Source of the DNA: Pirellula sp.
GTDB lineage: Bacteria > Planctomycetota > Planctomycetia > Pirellulales > Pirellulaceae
NCBI GenBank assembly: GCA_025459355.1
Contig: JALOQS010000006.1
Location: forward strand, 1-51,091
DNA length: 51,091 nucleotides
Direction of reading: 5' to 3'
Shown here: positions 1-8,946 of the stretch, in pieces
Position numbering within the stretch: position 1 is the first letter of the stretch
How the letters are laid out: every line of letters starts with the position of its first letter
Notes under the pieces: generated by a model
Told to the model about the DNA's origin: nothing
Databases searched by the model: none
Seen by the model: the letters and a program-made list of their open reading frames with translations, nothing else
Translations under genes and position numbers: made by a program

Positions 1-1236
1 AAAGATTGGATCGTAAAACCTGAAAAATGGGATTCGAACCCGCTCGATGCGTTTTACTCCGGCAAGGGAGCAAGCCGCAGTCTGATCCTGGTGGGAATGG
101 CAGGAACGCTGATACTTCTCGCTGTGATTTATGCGATCGCGGTTCGCGTATCGGGCCAGTCGGCCATCGCGTTTGCTAAAGGCTTCGTCGGAGTTTTTTT
201 GTTAGCGTCCATTGCTTATGTGCTGGCAGGGCAAACGGTCATCAGGACCTACAATCTTGAGTTTGTTCTTTGGGCTTTGTTGCTTGGGTTAGTGATCAGC
301 AACACCGTTGGCACTCCGAAATGGTTGGAGCCGGGTGCTGTTACCGAACTCTATATCAAAACAGGTCTCGTTTTGCTCGGAGCTGAGGTGCTGTTTAACA
401 AGCTGCTAGCGATGGGTGTTCCTGGGATTTTGATTTCATGGGTCGTGACTCCTATCGTTCTCATCGGGACTTACCTTTTTGGTCAGTATGTCCTCAAGGT
501 CCCATCGAAGTCATTAAACATGGTCATCTCTGCAGATATGTCGGTGTGCGGTGTATCGGCGGCTGTCGCGACTGCTGCGGCTTGTAAAGCGAAAAAGGAA
601 GAGCTTTCGCTGGCCATTGGCTTATCACTTATATTCACAGTGATCATGATCGTTATTCAGCCGTATGTCATCCTCTGGTCCGGTATGGGGCCTGTGATCG
701 GGGGAGCGTGGATTGGGGCCACCATCGATTCGACAGGTGCGGTCGCGGCTGCAGGGGAGCTTGTGGGTGGATCAGCCAAAGATGTGGCGGCTGTGATCAA
801 GATGATTCAAAACGTGTTGATCGGTGCGGTTGCGTTTGGGGTGGCTACTTATTGGGTAAGCTTTGTCGAAAAGAAAGAATCAGGAGAACGTCCTAAGATT
901 TCAGAAGTTTGGAAGCGATTCCCTCGTTTCACGCTCGGGTTTATTGGTGTGTCGCTCGCCATGTCGCTCATTGCGTCGCAGGGATTCAGCGGTAATGCCT
1001 TGGTTCAAAGTATCACGAGCGTCTCGAAGCCAGTGCGCGAATGGCTATTTTGTTTAGCATTCGTGAGTATTGGCTTGGGGACCAATTTCCGGGACTATGC
1101 GCATATGTTGGCCTCGGGCAAGCCGGTGATTCTCTACGTCTGCGGCCAAGCGTTTAATCTGCTTCTTTCCTTTTTGATGGCTTGGTATGTGTTCACGTAC
1201 CCGTTTGCCGAAGTTGCGAAGAACTTGGCAAGGTAG
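1..1236 (+). CDS. YeiH-family putative sulfate exporter (5' end outside window)
   Basis: The frame is open from the first base, so the true start lies upstream; an internal ATG at 91 falls inside the first visible membrane segment and is unlikely to be the start. The visible part (about 411 residues) is almost entirely hydrophobic helices, about ten, with the glycine- and alanine-rich segments typical of the UPF0324/YeiH (Cons_hypoth698) family, for example the stretch MVISADMSVCGVSAAVATAA and the later GATIDSTGAVAAAGELVG. Members are inner-membrane transporters annotated as putative sulfate exporters; the substrate is inferred only from family annotation. The charged block KKESGERPKISEVWKRFPR near residue 300 separates two helix bundles. 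The gene converges with the aminotransferase on the other strand, with an inverted repeat between them. Family assignment is fairly sure, substrate is not. Confidence 0.85.
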   Translation, partial: KDWIVKPEKWDSNPLDAFYSGKGASRSLILVGMAGTLILLAVIYAIAVRVSGQSAIAFAKGFVGVFLLASIAYVLAGQTVIRTYNLEFVLWALLLGLVISNTVGTPKWLEPGAVTELYIKTGLVLLGAEVLFNKLLAMGVPGILISWVVTPIVLIGTYLFGQYVLKVPSKSLNMVISADMSVCGVSAAVATAAACKAKKEELSLAIGLSLIFTVIMIVIQPYVILWSGMGPVIGGAWIGATIDSTGAVAAAGELVGGSAKDVAAVIKMIQNVLIGAVAFGVATYWVSFVEKKESGERPKISEVWKRFPRFTLGFIGVSLAMSLIASQGFSGNALVQSITSVSKPVREWLFCLAFVSIGLGTNFRDYAHMLASGKPVILYVCGQAFNLLLSFLMAWYVFTYPFAEVAKNLAR

Positions 1237-1248
1237 TTTGTGATCGCT

Positions 1249-1280
1249 GACTGAGTTAGCTGCATAAGATAAACTCAGTC
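1249..1280. terminator. inverted repeat between convergent genes, possible terminator
   Basis: GACTGAGTT (1249-1257) pairs perfectly with AACTCAGTC (1272-1280) around a 14-nt loop. It lies between the ends of two convergent genes (stops at 1236 and 1313). No T-tract follows on either strand, so it is not a canonical intrinsic terminator; it could instead stabilise 3' ends. Confidence 0.4.
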
Positions 1281-1312
1281 GTGGAAAAAGCGGCGTCCTA
1301 TCGCATATCGGC

Positions 1313-2434
1313 TTATCGCATATCGACTGCAAGCTGACGCAGCACTTTGATACCTCGGTCGAGAGTTTCGTCGCTGGCTGCGAATGAGATTCGGAAGTGG
1401 GTGTCGTGTTGCGAGAAGATGTTGCCTGGAATGACCAAGAGTTCTCGTTCGATACATTTCTCGACGAATTGCGTCGCGTTCCCCCCCGGGGCTTTCGGAA
1501 AGATATAAAACGCGCCGCCTGGAACGACAAAGTCATAGAACGTTCTTAGTCCCTTGACGATGCGATCTCTCTTTTGGGCGTAATCGCGGTAATGTTTCGT
1601 CATGTCGTAATCCATGGCCGCCAGGGCGCCCCATTGGAAAGGTGTTGGAGCGCAAACGAAGGAGTACTGCTGTATCTTTTGCATTGTTTGCATGATGGCA
1701 TCTGGTCCGTGGACCCAGCCGAGTCTCCAGCCCGTCATGGCGTGACTTTTCGAGAAGCCATCGATTACGATCGTGTTTTCGTTAAACTCTGCCGGGGACC
1801 GCATCGGTGCATCAAAATGAAAGCGGCTGTAGATTTCATCTGAGATGAGGGCGATATTTTTTTCCTTGCAGAGTTTCGCCAACGCCTCAATTTCCTCGAC
1901 GGAGGCCGTGACACCAGTCGGGTTTCCGGGCGAATTGAAGAGAACGAGTTTAGTTCGTTCCGTGATTGCATCGCGGACTTTGTCGACGTTAATCTTAAAG
2001 TCGGGGTAGGTGTCGATGAGGACAGGTTTACCCCCGACGAGTTGAATGAGCGGGACATACATTACAAAGTAAGGATCAAAAACGATCACCTCGTCACCGG
2101 GATCGACCATGCTCAGCATAGCCAGCACGAGGCCGCCGCTGGTTCCCGAGCTCACGAAAACTTTTCGGTCTTTGTGAGCAAATTTGAGATCAACCGATTT
2201 TTGGAGTTTTTCGAGAAGCGGCTGAACTCCTTGGGTGGGCGAGTAAGCGTTTTTGCCGGATTCGATGGCTTCGATAGCCGAGAATCGAATTGGCTGCGGG
2301 ACGTCAAAGTCCGGTTGCCCAATCGACAAGTTGATAGGGTTCGCGAGTTTGGCAGCCAGAGCGAAAACTTTTCGTATACCGCTAGAATCGAAGGAAAGAG
2401 TTCGTTTGGCGATCCACGGATGAGCTTGAGACAT
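1313..2434 (-). CDS. PLP-dependent class I/II aminotransferase
   Basis: A 373-residue fold-type I aminotransferase. Near the N-terminus is the INLSIGQPDFDVP motif of aspartate/aromatic aminotransferases, in the middle LFNSPGNPTGV and the PLP-contacting ISDEIY, then the Schiff-base lysine in IDGFSKSHAMTGWRLGW, and a C-terminal FRISFAAS with the carboxylate-binding arginine. These mark a cytosolic amino-acid transaminase using 2-oxoglutarate or a similar acceptor; the exact substrate cannot be read. The frame continues upstream to an ATG at 2566, but family members begin near MSQAHPW, so the ATG at 2434 is preferred; neither start has a strong ribosome binding site. The last five codons including the stop are duplicated just downstream (see findings). 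It diverges from the symporter pseudogene, with about 200 bp between them. Confidence 0.9.
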   Translation of the reverse strand: MSQAHPWIAKRTLSFDSSGIRKVFALAAKLANPINLSIGQPDFDVPQPIRFSAIEAIESGKNAYSPTQGVQPLLEKLQKSVDLKFAHKDRKVFVSSGTSGGLVLAMLSMVDPGDEVIVFDPYFVMYVPLIQLVGGKPVLIDTYPDFKINVDKVRDAITERTKLVLFNSPGNPTGVTASVEEIEALAKLCKEKNIALISDEIYSRFHFDAPMRSPAEFNENTIVIDGFSKSHAMTGWRLGWVHGPDAIMQTMQKIQQYSFVCAPTPFQWGALAAMDYDMTKHYRDYAQKRDRIVKGLRTFYDFVVPGGAFYIFPKAPGGNATQFVEKCIERELLVIPGNIFSQHDTHFRISFAASDETLDRGIKVLRQLAVDMR

Positions 2435-2636
2435 ATTTCTGGCTGATTTGTTTTCGCAGGTAAAGATGGAGCGATTAGGTAACTCGTAATCATTTGAGAC
2501 GAAAATCATACGCAGAAATCTGAATTTTAGCAGCCCATTTTGGGGGCAATATGGTGGCGTATTCATCTCGGTTGTGTAGCATACACCTACATTCCTCCCG
2601 CTGTTTCATTGCATTTCCCCAAGTACGAGTTCATCC

Positions 2637-4480
2637 ATGGCGCGTGTTCGTTTATTCGGGTCAAACCGAAGTTTTGTAGGCTGGAGTTGTTGGATCGCTA
2701 TAGCTGTTTCTGTTTGCTTGGCCCATGTTGGAACAGTCGAGGCGAGCGTCATTGCTCAAGATCCACCTGCGAATGCCGCTGCATCGGAGCCTGCTCAGAA
2801 CGCTAGTTCAGCAGAACAGCCACCTGCGGCGGATAGTGCTTCGACTGCGGCAGATCCGAACGCGGATTCGTCTACTGCAAGCTCCGCATCAACTGATGCA
2901 AAAACGGTGGTCGATCCATTTACGATTCCCCTACCGGAAAAGATGCCGGCAGCTTCGAGCAAAACGCAAGTGGTAGCGGATGATTGGATATCTAAGGTAG
3001 ACGGCCTTTTTGGGAAATTGCTTGTTAAGCCAATGGCGGCAGTTCTCTTTTTTGACTTTGGAACGGGAGACAAGCCTGTCTTTGATGAATCGGGCAAACC
3101 TGTTGTTGACGAATCGGGCAACCCTGTCATGAAGAAAGGTTGGCTGGGTACAAGCATTCCGTTCGTCGTGGTCTGGCTATTGTGCGGTGGTGTGTTTCTG
3201 ACCTTGAGAATGGCCTTTATCAACTTGCGTGGTTTCTTCCATGCGATCCAATTGGTTCGAGGTGTTTACGACGAAGACGATCACAAGGGGGATGTGTCTC
3301 ACTTTCAAGCGTTGTCGTCTGCGCTGTCGGGCACTGTTGGATTGGGTAACATCGCTGGTGTTGCCATCGCGATCGGTATGGGAGGCCCTGGTGCAACGTT
3401 TTGGTTGATCGTTGCGGGCTTTCTCGGTATGACCAGCAAATTTGCGGAGTGCACTCTTGCTGTGATGTACAGAAAGACCGACGAAGAAGGTCGAGTGTTG
3501 GGTGGCCCGATGGTGTATCTCAAAGAGGGGCTCGCTCGCATTGGACTGGGACCGTTAGGATCAGCATTAGGAATCGTCTTCACTGTTTTGTGTATTGGTG
3601 GTTCTTTTGGTGGTGGAAACTCGTTTCAAGTTGTGCAGTCGTTGACCGCTTTGAAGACGGAGCCTGCTTTTAGTTTCTTGAATGACTATCCTTGGATTTA
3701 TGGCTTGTTAATGGTTGTTTTGGTCGGGGTTGTCATCATCGGTGGTATCAAATCGATTGGAAACTTTGCTGGGGCCATCGTTCCGTTTATGTGCGTAGCT
3801 TACATGGCAATTTGCTTTGCCGTACTCGCAGATTGATTATTCGAGGGGCATTCACACCAGATGGTCTCTACGGCGGATTTTTAGGGGTGATGGTTCTCGG
3901 GATCAAGCGAGCTGTTTTCTCCAACGAGGCAGGAGCCGGATCAGCGGCAATCGCTCACTCGGCAGCTAAAACAGATGAACCTGTGAGCGAGGGTATCGTT
4001 GCCTTGCTGGAGCCGTTTATCGATACGATTGTGGTATGCACGTTGACTGGTTTGACGATCATTGTGACCGGGGTTTATCGTCAACCTGACGTATTGCAGT
4101 GGGCTGTTGACAGCCAGGGGGCGAACATCACGTTAGCCGCCTTCACTCAGAACCCTACGTTTGCTTGGTTCAAATATGTGTTGTATTTGGCTGTGTTTCT
4201 GTTTGCCTACTCGACATGCGTATCGTGGTCGTACTATGGAGAGCGATGCTTTGTCTCGTTGTTTGGGCAAAAGTCATCTCTGTTTTACAAGTGTTTGTTT
4301 TTGACGTTCACCTTTTTGGGATCGATTGTTTCGCCGACAAACATCTTGGAATTTAGCGACATGCTTATTCTCTCGATGTCGATTCCTAACTTGTTAGGAG
4401 TGTTCCTGATGAGTGGCATGATCAAGTCAGAGCTGGATCGATATTGGGCACGTTACAAGAGTGGTGAACTGAAAAAGTGA
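2637..4480 (+). pseudogene. AGCS-family Na+/alanine (amino acid) symporter, frameshifted by an internal deletion
   Basis: The first part (2637-3836) has a signal-like N-terminus, an Ala/Ser/Pro/Asp-rich linker to about residue 125, a short repeat (PVFDESGKPVVDESGNPV), and membrane segments carrying the AGCS signature SGTVGLGNIAGVAIAIGMGG. It stops with TGA at 3834-3836 immediately after AVLAD. The same protein resumes in another frame (codons starting at positions 3n+2) with LIIRGAFTP, followed by LGIKRAVFSNEAGAGSA, a core motif of the family, and runs to the TGA at 4478-4480. Family members normally have roughly a dozen or more residues between these two blocks, so the junction near 3830-3837 looks like a deletion of length 3n+1 rather than a single base slip. 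It is either a true inactivating mutation or an assembly error. The downstream MFS gene starts inside its last codons. Confidence 0.8.
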
Positions 4481-5727
4481 GATCGACCAAATGGCAATGG
4501 TGGGTCAGTTTTCTGCTGCTCCTTGCCACGATGATCAACTACATGGACCGCCAAACGTTGGCAAATCTGGCGGTCCGTATCAAAGAACAGTTTTCGCTTT
4601 CCAGTGAGCAATACGGTGATATCGAATCGCTATTCGGCGTGACTTTTGCGGCTGGTTCGTTGGTGTTTGGTTTTCTGGTCGATAAGGTTTCGGTCCGTTG
4701 GCTATATCCGGTTGCATTGGCCGGTTGGTCGATTGTGGGCATGTTGACGGGGTTCGCAACTGGCTACTATTCGTTGCTCGTTTGTCGCGGTTTTCTCGGC
4801 TTCTTCGAAGCTGGACATTGGCCGTGCGCGTTAGTCGTGACGCAGAGAATACTGACGAGTAGAGAGCGGGTGCTAGGGAATAGCATTCTGCAAAGTGGAG
4901 CTTCAATCGGTGCGATCATCACTCCTTTGTTGATTCAGTTGATGGTGAGAGGCTCGGAGGACGAATCCATCTGGAGAACGCCATTTATCGTCATCGGTGC
5001 TGCGGGACTCGTTTGGGTTGTATTCTGGTTTTGGGTTGTCGGCCCCCGAGATTTGTTGCCACCCGTGATTGAGTCAGATTTGCGAGACAACACATCGGTT
5101 TCATCGGCACGGGAAACCTCATGGATCGGCGACCTGTTTCAAGATCGTCGATTCTGGGGTTTGGTGGCGATGGTCGTTTGCATCAATACATCGTGGCAAC
5201 TCATCAGAGCTTGGTTGCCGATGTTTTTAGAAAAAGGGCGAGGGTATTCCGAATCAACCGCTTTGTACTTTAACTCGATTTATTACATCGCGACCGACAT
5301 CGGTTGTATTGGTGCAGGTATTGGCGCGGCGATGCTCGCAAAGAGAGGGCTGAGCGTTCACTCAAGTCGCGTGTTGGTTTACTTGGTATGTGCAATGTTC
5401 GCAGCGCTGAGCACGATCGCAGCCTTACTGCCCCAGGGTTATCTATTGCTGGCTGTTTTGCTATTGGTAGGTGCTGGTTCTCTGGGTGTTTTTCCATGTT
5501 ATTACTCGTTTACACAAGAGTACTCGGCGACACACATGGGGCGAGTGACGGGCATCCTGTCCTGTTTAGGTTGGCTCTTATCAGCGCCGACCCACAAGCT
5601 CTTTGGGTGGATGGTGGACCGGACGGGTACGTATGACTGGAACATCGCCGTGTTGGGTTGGGCACCTTTGGTGGGGCTGTTGTTCTTTTTGTTCTTGTGG
5701 CCACGCGCATCGATGAAATCGGAATGA
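4477..5727 (+). CDS. MFS transporter, anion:cation symporter (hexuronate-type) family
   Basis: A 416-residue major facilitator with about 12 hydrophobic segments. The N-terminal NYMDRQTLANLAV is the hallmark of the ACS subfamily (ExuT, GudP, DgoT), which takes up hexuronates, glucarate or related organic anions with protons; the next loop FGFLVDKVSVRW corresponds to the MFS loop 2-3 signature, and CRGFLGFFEAGHWPCALVVT to TM4. The start is GTG at 4477, chosen because it overlaps the preceding stop in the tetranucleotide GTGA, a translational-coupling arrangement. Its own stop overlaps the next start (ATGA at 5724-5727). Substrate is unknown; a sugar acid would fit a planctomycete glycan diet, which is inference. 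Confidence 0.88.
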   Translation: MRSTKWQWWVSFLLLLATMINYMDRQTLANLAVRIKEQFSLSSEQYGDIESLFGVTFAAGSLVFGFLVDKVSVRWLYPVALAGWSIVGMLTGFATGYYSLLVCRGFLGFFEAGHWPCALVVTQRILTSRERVLGNSILQSGASIGAIITPLLIQLMVRGSEDESIWRTPFIVIGAAGLVWVVFWFWVVGPRDLLPPVIESDLRDNTSVSSARETSWIGDLFQDRRFWGLVAMVVCINTSWQLIRAWLPMFLEKGRGYSESTALYFNSIYYIATDIGCIGAGIGAAMLAKRGLSVHSSRVLVYLVCAMFAALSTIAALLPQGYLLLAVLLLVGAGSLGVFPCYYSFTQEYSATHMGRVTGILSCLGWLLSAPTHKLFGWMVDRTGTYDWNIAVLGWAPLVGLLFFLFLWPRASMKSE

Positions 5728-6392
5728 ACCAACCATTGAATTGGCAGCCTTGCTCGCCCCCGCAGCCTACGGTTCTGATCGGAGATTATTGTCGATTAGA
5801 GCCGATGGGGCTGCAGCACGCTGACGAGCTCTATGACGCCTCTGTGGCTCCTGGCTGTGAAGATCGGTTTCGCTATTTGACCATTGAGCCGCAATCGAGG
5901 GAGGAATTCTCGAAGTGGCTCGATCTGTTTTCGAAGTCATCGGATCCTCTTTACTTTGCGGTTATCGATCTCAAAACAAAGCGTTGCGAGGGGCGACAAA
6001 GTTTGATGCGAATCGACACCAACAATGGTGTGATTGAAATTGGCAATATTCTTTGGGGACCTGCTATTTCACGTTCTAGAGTTGCGACGGAAGCGTTTTT
6101 CTTGACGGCGCAACATGTATTTGAGACGCTGGGCTTTCGACGATTTGAATGGAAGTGCGATGCGCTCAACATGCCATCGCGGGCTGCTGCATTGCGGTTT
6201 GGCTTCAGGTTTGAGGGGATTTTTCGTCAGCACATGGTGGTAAAGGGCTACAACCGAGACACCGCTTGGTTTTCCATGCTTGACTCCGAGTGGGATGAGC
6301 TCCGAAAAATGTTTACGGATTGGTTCGCTCCGGAAAATTTTGATTCGCAAGGAAAGCAGCGATCACGATTGCAGGATTTCCGAATACAATAA
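5724..6392 (+). CDS. GNAT-family N-acetyltransferase (RimJ/RimL-like)
   Basis: A 222-residue acetyltransferase of the type that acetylates small amines or protein N-termini from acetyl-CoA. The N-terminal block YCRLEPMGLQHADELYDA matches the first strand and helix of RimJ/RimL-type GNATs, GVIEIGNILWGPAISRSRVATEA covers the acetyl-CoA-binding region (RSRVATEA in the pyrophosphate-loop position), and FRRFEWKCDALNMPSRAAA followed by GFRFEGIFRQHMV is the usual C-terminal pattern. The start at ATG 5724 overlaps the MFS stop by four bases; a longer in-frame start at 5658 lies within the MFS gene and is unlikely. Its coupling to a transporter suggests, without proof, a role in handling the transported compound. 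Target unknown. Confidence 0.87.
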   Translation: MNQPLNWQPCSPPQPTVLIGDYCRLEPMGLQHADELYDASVAPGCEDRFRYLTIEPQSREEFSKWLDLFSKSSDPLYFAVIDLKTKRCEGRQSLMRIDTNNGVIEIGNILWGPAISRSRVATEAFFLTAQHVFETLGFRRFEWKCDALNMPSRAAALRFGFRFEGIFRQHMVVKGYNRDTAWFSMLDSEWDELRKMFTDWFAPENFDSQGKQRSRLQDFRIQ

Positions 6393-6468
6393 ACGAGCCC
6401 GATCGATCCAATAGAGTACGGTCGATGAATTAGAGTACGAGCTTCCTTACTATTGTTTGGGATTAACT

Positions 6469-7368
6469 ATGATAACCTCTCGAAGAAACTTTCTCGCCAC
6501 GACGGCAGCAGTCGCGGCAACGGCGGCCGTGACCAAGCGAGCAACCGCATCCGTTACTGCGAAACCACGTAAGCTAGTTATGATTGCGGGACGACCTAGC
6601 CACCCGCCCGGATGCCACGAACACAACGCGGGAGTTCAGCTTTTCCAAAAGTGCTTGGCCGGTGTCGATGGATTGGAAACATCTTTTGTGCTCAATGGCT
6701 ATCCGCAAGACGACTCCGTATTGGACGACGCTGATGGTATCCTCTGCTTTGCTGATGGCGGGGGAGGTCACCCATTGATTCCAGACGACCGACTCAAGAA
6801 AATTGGCGGGCTGCTGGAGCGTGGGACAGGTCTATTTTGTTTGCATTTTGGAGTCGAGGTACCCAAGGGACCAGTTGGAGACACATTCCGAAATTGGATC
6901 GGTGGTTGCTACGAGCACGAGTACTCCTGCAATCCAATGTGGGTCGCCAAATTTGAGAGTTTTCCAGACCATCCCATTGCGAACGGCGTGAAGCCATTCT
7001 CGATCATGGACGAATGGTATTTTAATATGCGATTCCGAGAGGACATGATGGGCGTTACGCCGATTCTTACTGCCAAGCCATCCGACGAGACTCGCGACGG
7101 CCCCTATGTCTATCCACGAGGCCCTTACAAGCATATTCAAGAGTCCAAGGGGCGTGCCGAGCACATGATGTGGTGCACGGAAAATGCGAATGGTTCTCGC
7201 GGAGTGGGCTTTACGGGTGGCCACTTTCACAAGAACTGGCAAAACGATGACTTCCGCAAACTCGTGCTGAACGCGCTTCTATGGACTAGCAAAGTGGATG
7301 TTCCGAAAGATGGTGTATCATCCACTGTAAGCGATGAGGATATGGCCAAAAATCTAGATCCTAAGTAG
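6469..7368 (+). CDS. ThuA-domain protein with Tat signal
   Basis: The 299-residue product starts with SRRNFLATTAAVAATAAVT, a twin-arginine signal, so it is probably exported folded. The rest is a ThuA-like (glutamine-amidotransferase-fold) domain: KLVMIAGRPSHPPGCHEH at the first strand, DGILCFADGGGGHPLI in the middle, GLFCLHFGVEVPKG near the nucleophile-elbow position, and the late GVGFTGGHFHKNW. ThuA proteins occur in sugar-utilisation loci (trehalose in rhizobia) and are very common in planctomycetes beside dehydrogenases; the reaction is not established. ATG 6469 is preferred over an upstream in-frame TTG at 6457 because the Tat motif begins directly after it. It converges on the DUF1501 gene across a hairpin. 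Confidence 0.88.
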   Translation: MITSRRNFLATTAAVAATAAVTKRATASVTAKPRKLVMIAGRPSHPPGCHEHNAGVQLFQKCLAGVDGLETSFVLNGYPQDDSVLDDADGILCFADGGGGHPLIPDDRLKKIGGLLERGTGLFCLHFGVEVPKGPVGDTFRNWIGGCYEHEYSCNPMWVAKFESFPDHPIANGVKPFSIMDEWYFNMRFREDMMGVTPILTAKPSDETRDGPYVYPRGPYKHIQESKGRAEHMMWCTENANGSRGVGFTGGHFHKNWQNDDFRKLVLNALLWTSKVDVPKDGVSSTVSDEDMAKNLDPK

Positions 7369-7431
7369 ACCGGAAAAGTCCTACTGGGCTCAAGTTGACG
7401 TTCACTCACATCGCTACGCAGGTTGATCAAA

Positions 7432-7465
7432 GAGCTCGTGACCATCTCGATTGGGTTACGAGCTT
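7432..7465. terminator. long hairpin between convergent genes
   Basis: AGCTCGTGACC (7433-7443) can pair with GGTTACGAGCT (7454-7464) around a loop of about 10 nt, with one G:T wobble inside and a further wobble at the base. The 11-bp stem sits between the ThuA gene (ends 7368) and the DUF1501 gene (ends 7479), so it could end transcription from both sides. T-tracts are short, hence moderate confidence. Confidence 0.5.
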
Positions 7466-7478
7466 TGCGTACGCGATA

Positions 7479-8933
7479 CTAGGCCAGAATCTCTTTTACA
7501 ACCTTGCCATGGACATCGGTGAGGCGATAACGTCGGCCCTGGAATCGGTAGGTTAGCTGCTCATGGTCTATCCCCAACAAGTGCATCAACGTGGCCTGCA
7601 TGTCGTGGATGTGGACTGGGTTTTCTGCGACGTTGTAGCCGAGTTCATCGGTCGCGCCATAAGTCATGCCTGGTTTGATTCCGCCACCAGCGAACCACAT
7701 GCTAAAGCAACGTGGGTGGTGGTCTCGACCGAAGTTTGGTTGGATCTTGCCTTGGCAATAGTTCGTACGTCCGAATTCGCCACCCCATATGACGAGCGTG
7801 TCTTCGAGTAGTCCGAGCCTCTTCAGATCCTTTACTAACGCAGCGCTCGGCTGATCCGTCTCTTTGCACAAGCCTGGAATTCCTCCCGGTAATCCGCCGT
7901 GGTGATCCCAATCTTGGTGATAGAGCTGGATAAAGCGAACACCACGTTCTGCCAAGCGGCGAGCCATCAGGCAGTTGGCTGCAAAGGTACCTGGATTGCG
8001 AACATCGGGTCCATAGCTATTGAGGACATCCTCTGGTTCCGAGGCCAGATCGGCAACTTCGGGAATGCTGGATTGCATCGAGAACGCCATCTCATATTGA
8101 TCGATGCGATTTTGGATCGAGAGTTCGCCACTATCTGCCATTTGGAATTCATGCAGATCGCGCAATCGATCTAGCATTAAACGGCGTCCCGATGGATCGA
8201 TTCCTTGCGGGTTGCTCAGATAGAGGACCGGATCCTTTGCCGCTCGTAACAGTATGCCTTGATGTTTGCTCGGAAGAAAACCGCTCCCCCAGAGGTGGGC
8301 ACCAAGCGGTTGGCCACCTTTGTCTTTGGTCACCATCACGACAAAGGAAGGTAGGTTTTCATTTTCTTGACCGAGCCCATAGCTCAACCAAGAGCCGATG
8401 CTGGGGCGGCCGGCAATCTGCGTACCCGTTTGAAAGAACGTCACACCTGGCCCATGGTTGATGGCTTCGGTGTACATGGAGTTAACCATGCAAATATCTT
8501 CAGCGATAGAAGCTGTGTGTGGCAAATGTTCACAAAACCAAGCTCCGGTTTTTTCGTTTTGATGAAACTTAAACGGGCTACCGACCAAGGGGATCGACGA
8601 TTGATTTCCCGACATACCGGTCAATCGCTGTCCACCACGTACCGAATCTGGCAATTGCTGGCCGTGTAACTCATTCAATTTTTGTTTGTAATCGAACAGG
8701 TCTAAATGAGATGGACCGCCCGACATGAACAGATAGATGACTCGTTTTGCCTTGGGTGCATGGTGAAATTTCGGGAGTATCCCACCCTTGCCTGTTGTTG
8801 GCAGCTCGTCAGCAAAGCTATGCTCCCCCAATAAAGAGCCCAACGCGAGGGAGCCAAGTCCGAGCCCACTGCTTCCGAGAAACGAACGCCTTGATCGGAT
8901 ATAGTTAGCACGAATAAAGTCTTGTTGATCCAT
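7479..8933 (-). CDS. DUF1501 protein with Tat signal
   Basis: A 484-residue DUF1501 protein, a family with an alkaline-phosphatase/sulfatase-like fold that is hugely expanded in planctomycetes. The N-terminus holds the twin-arginine signal SRRSFLGSSGLGLGSLALGS. Then come IYLFMSGGPSHLDLFDYK (the family's metal-site-like motif), GVTFFQTGTQIAGRPSIGSW, ERGVRFIQLYHQDWDHHGG, LVIWGGEFGRTNYCQ, GRDHHPRCFSMWFAGGG and the C-terminal VHIHDMQATLMHLLGID. It is probably a periplasmic or paryphoplasmic protein acting with the DUF1549/DUF1553 protein encoded 13 bp upstream in the same operon. DUF1501 members are often annotated as sulfatase-like but activity has not been shown for most of them. The ATG at 8933 directly precedes the Tat region. 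Confidence 0.92.
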   Translation of the reverse strand: MDQQDFIRANYIRSRRSFLGSSGLGLGSLALGSLLGEHSFADELPTTGKGGILPKFHHAPKAKRVIYLFMSGGPSHLDLFDYKQKLNELHGQQLPDSVRGGQRLTGMSGNQSSIPLVGSPFKFHQNEKTGAWFCEHLPHTASIAEDICMVNSMYTEAINHGPGVTFFQTGTQIAGRPSIGSWLSYGLGQENENLPSFVVMVTKDKGGQPLGAHLWGSGFLPSKHQGILLRAAKDPVLYLSNPQGIDPSGRRLMLDRLRDLHEFQMADSGELSIQNRIDQYEMAFSMQSSIPEVADLASEPEDVLNSYGPDVRNPGTFAANCLMARRLAERGVRFIQLYHQDWDHHGGLPGGIPGLCKETDQPSAALVKDLKRLGLLEDTLVIWGGEFGRTNYCQGKIQPNFGRDHHPRCFSMWFAGGGIKPGMTYGATDELGYNVAENPVHIHDMQATLMHLLGIDHEQLTYRFQGRRYRLTDVHGKVVKEILA

Positions 8934-8946
8934 GTTTTTGTTACCT

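Noticed and set aside
1054-1536. 160-codon open frame on the minus strand overlapping the exporter and aminotransferase ends
   Set aside because: It spans the ends of two well-supported genes in another frame; the product is Ser/Arg-rich without any domain.
2042-2446. 134-codon plus-strand frame inside the aminotransferase gene
   Set aside because: Fully antisense to a strongly recognised enzyme; no domain or start context.
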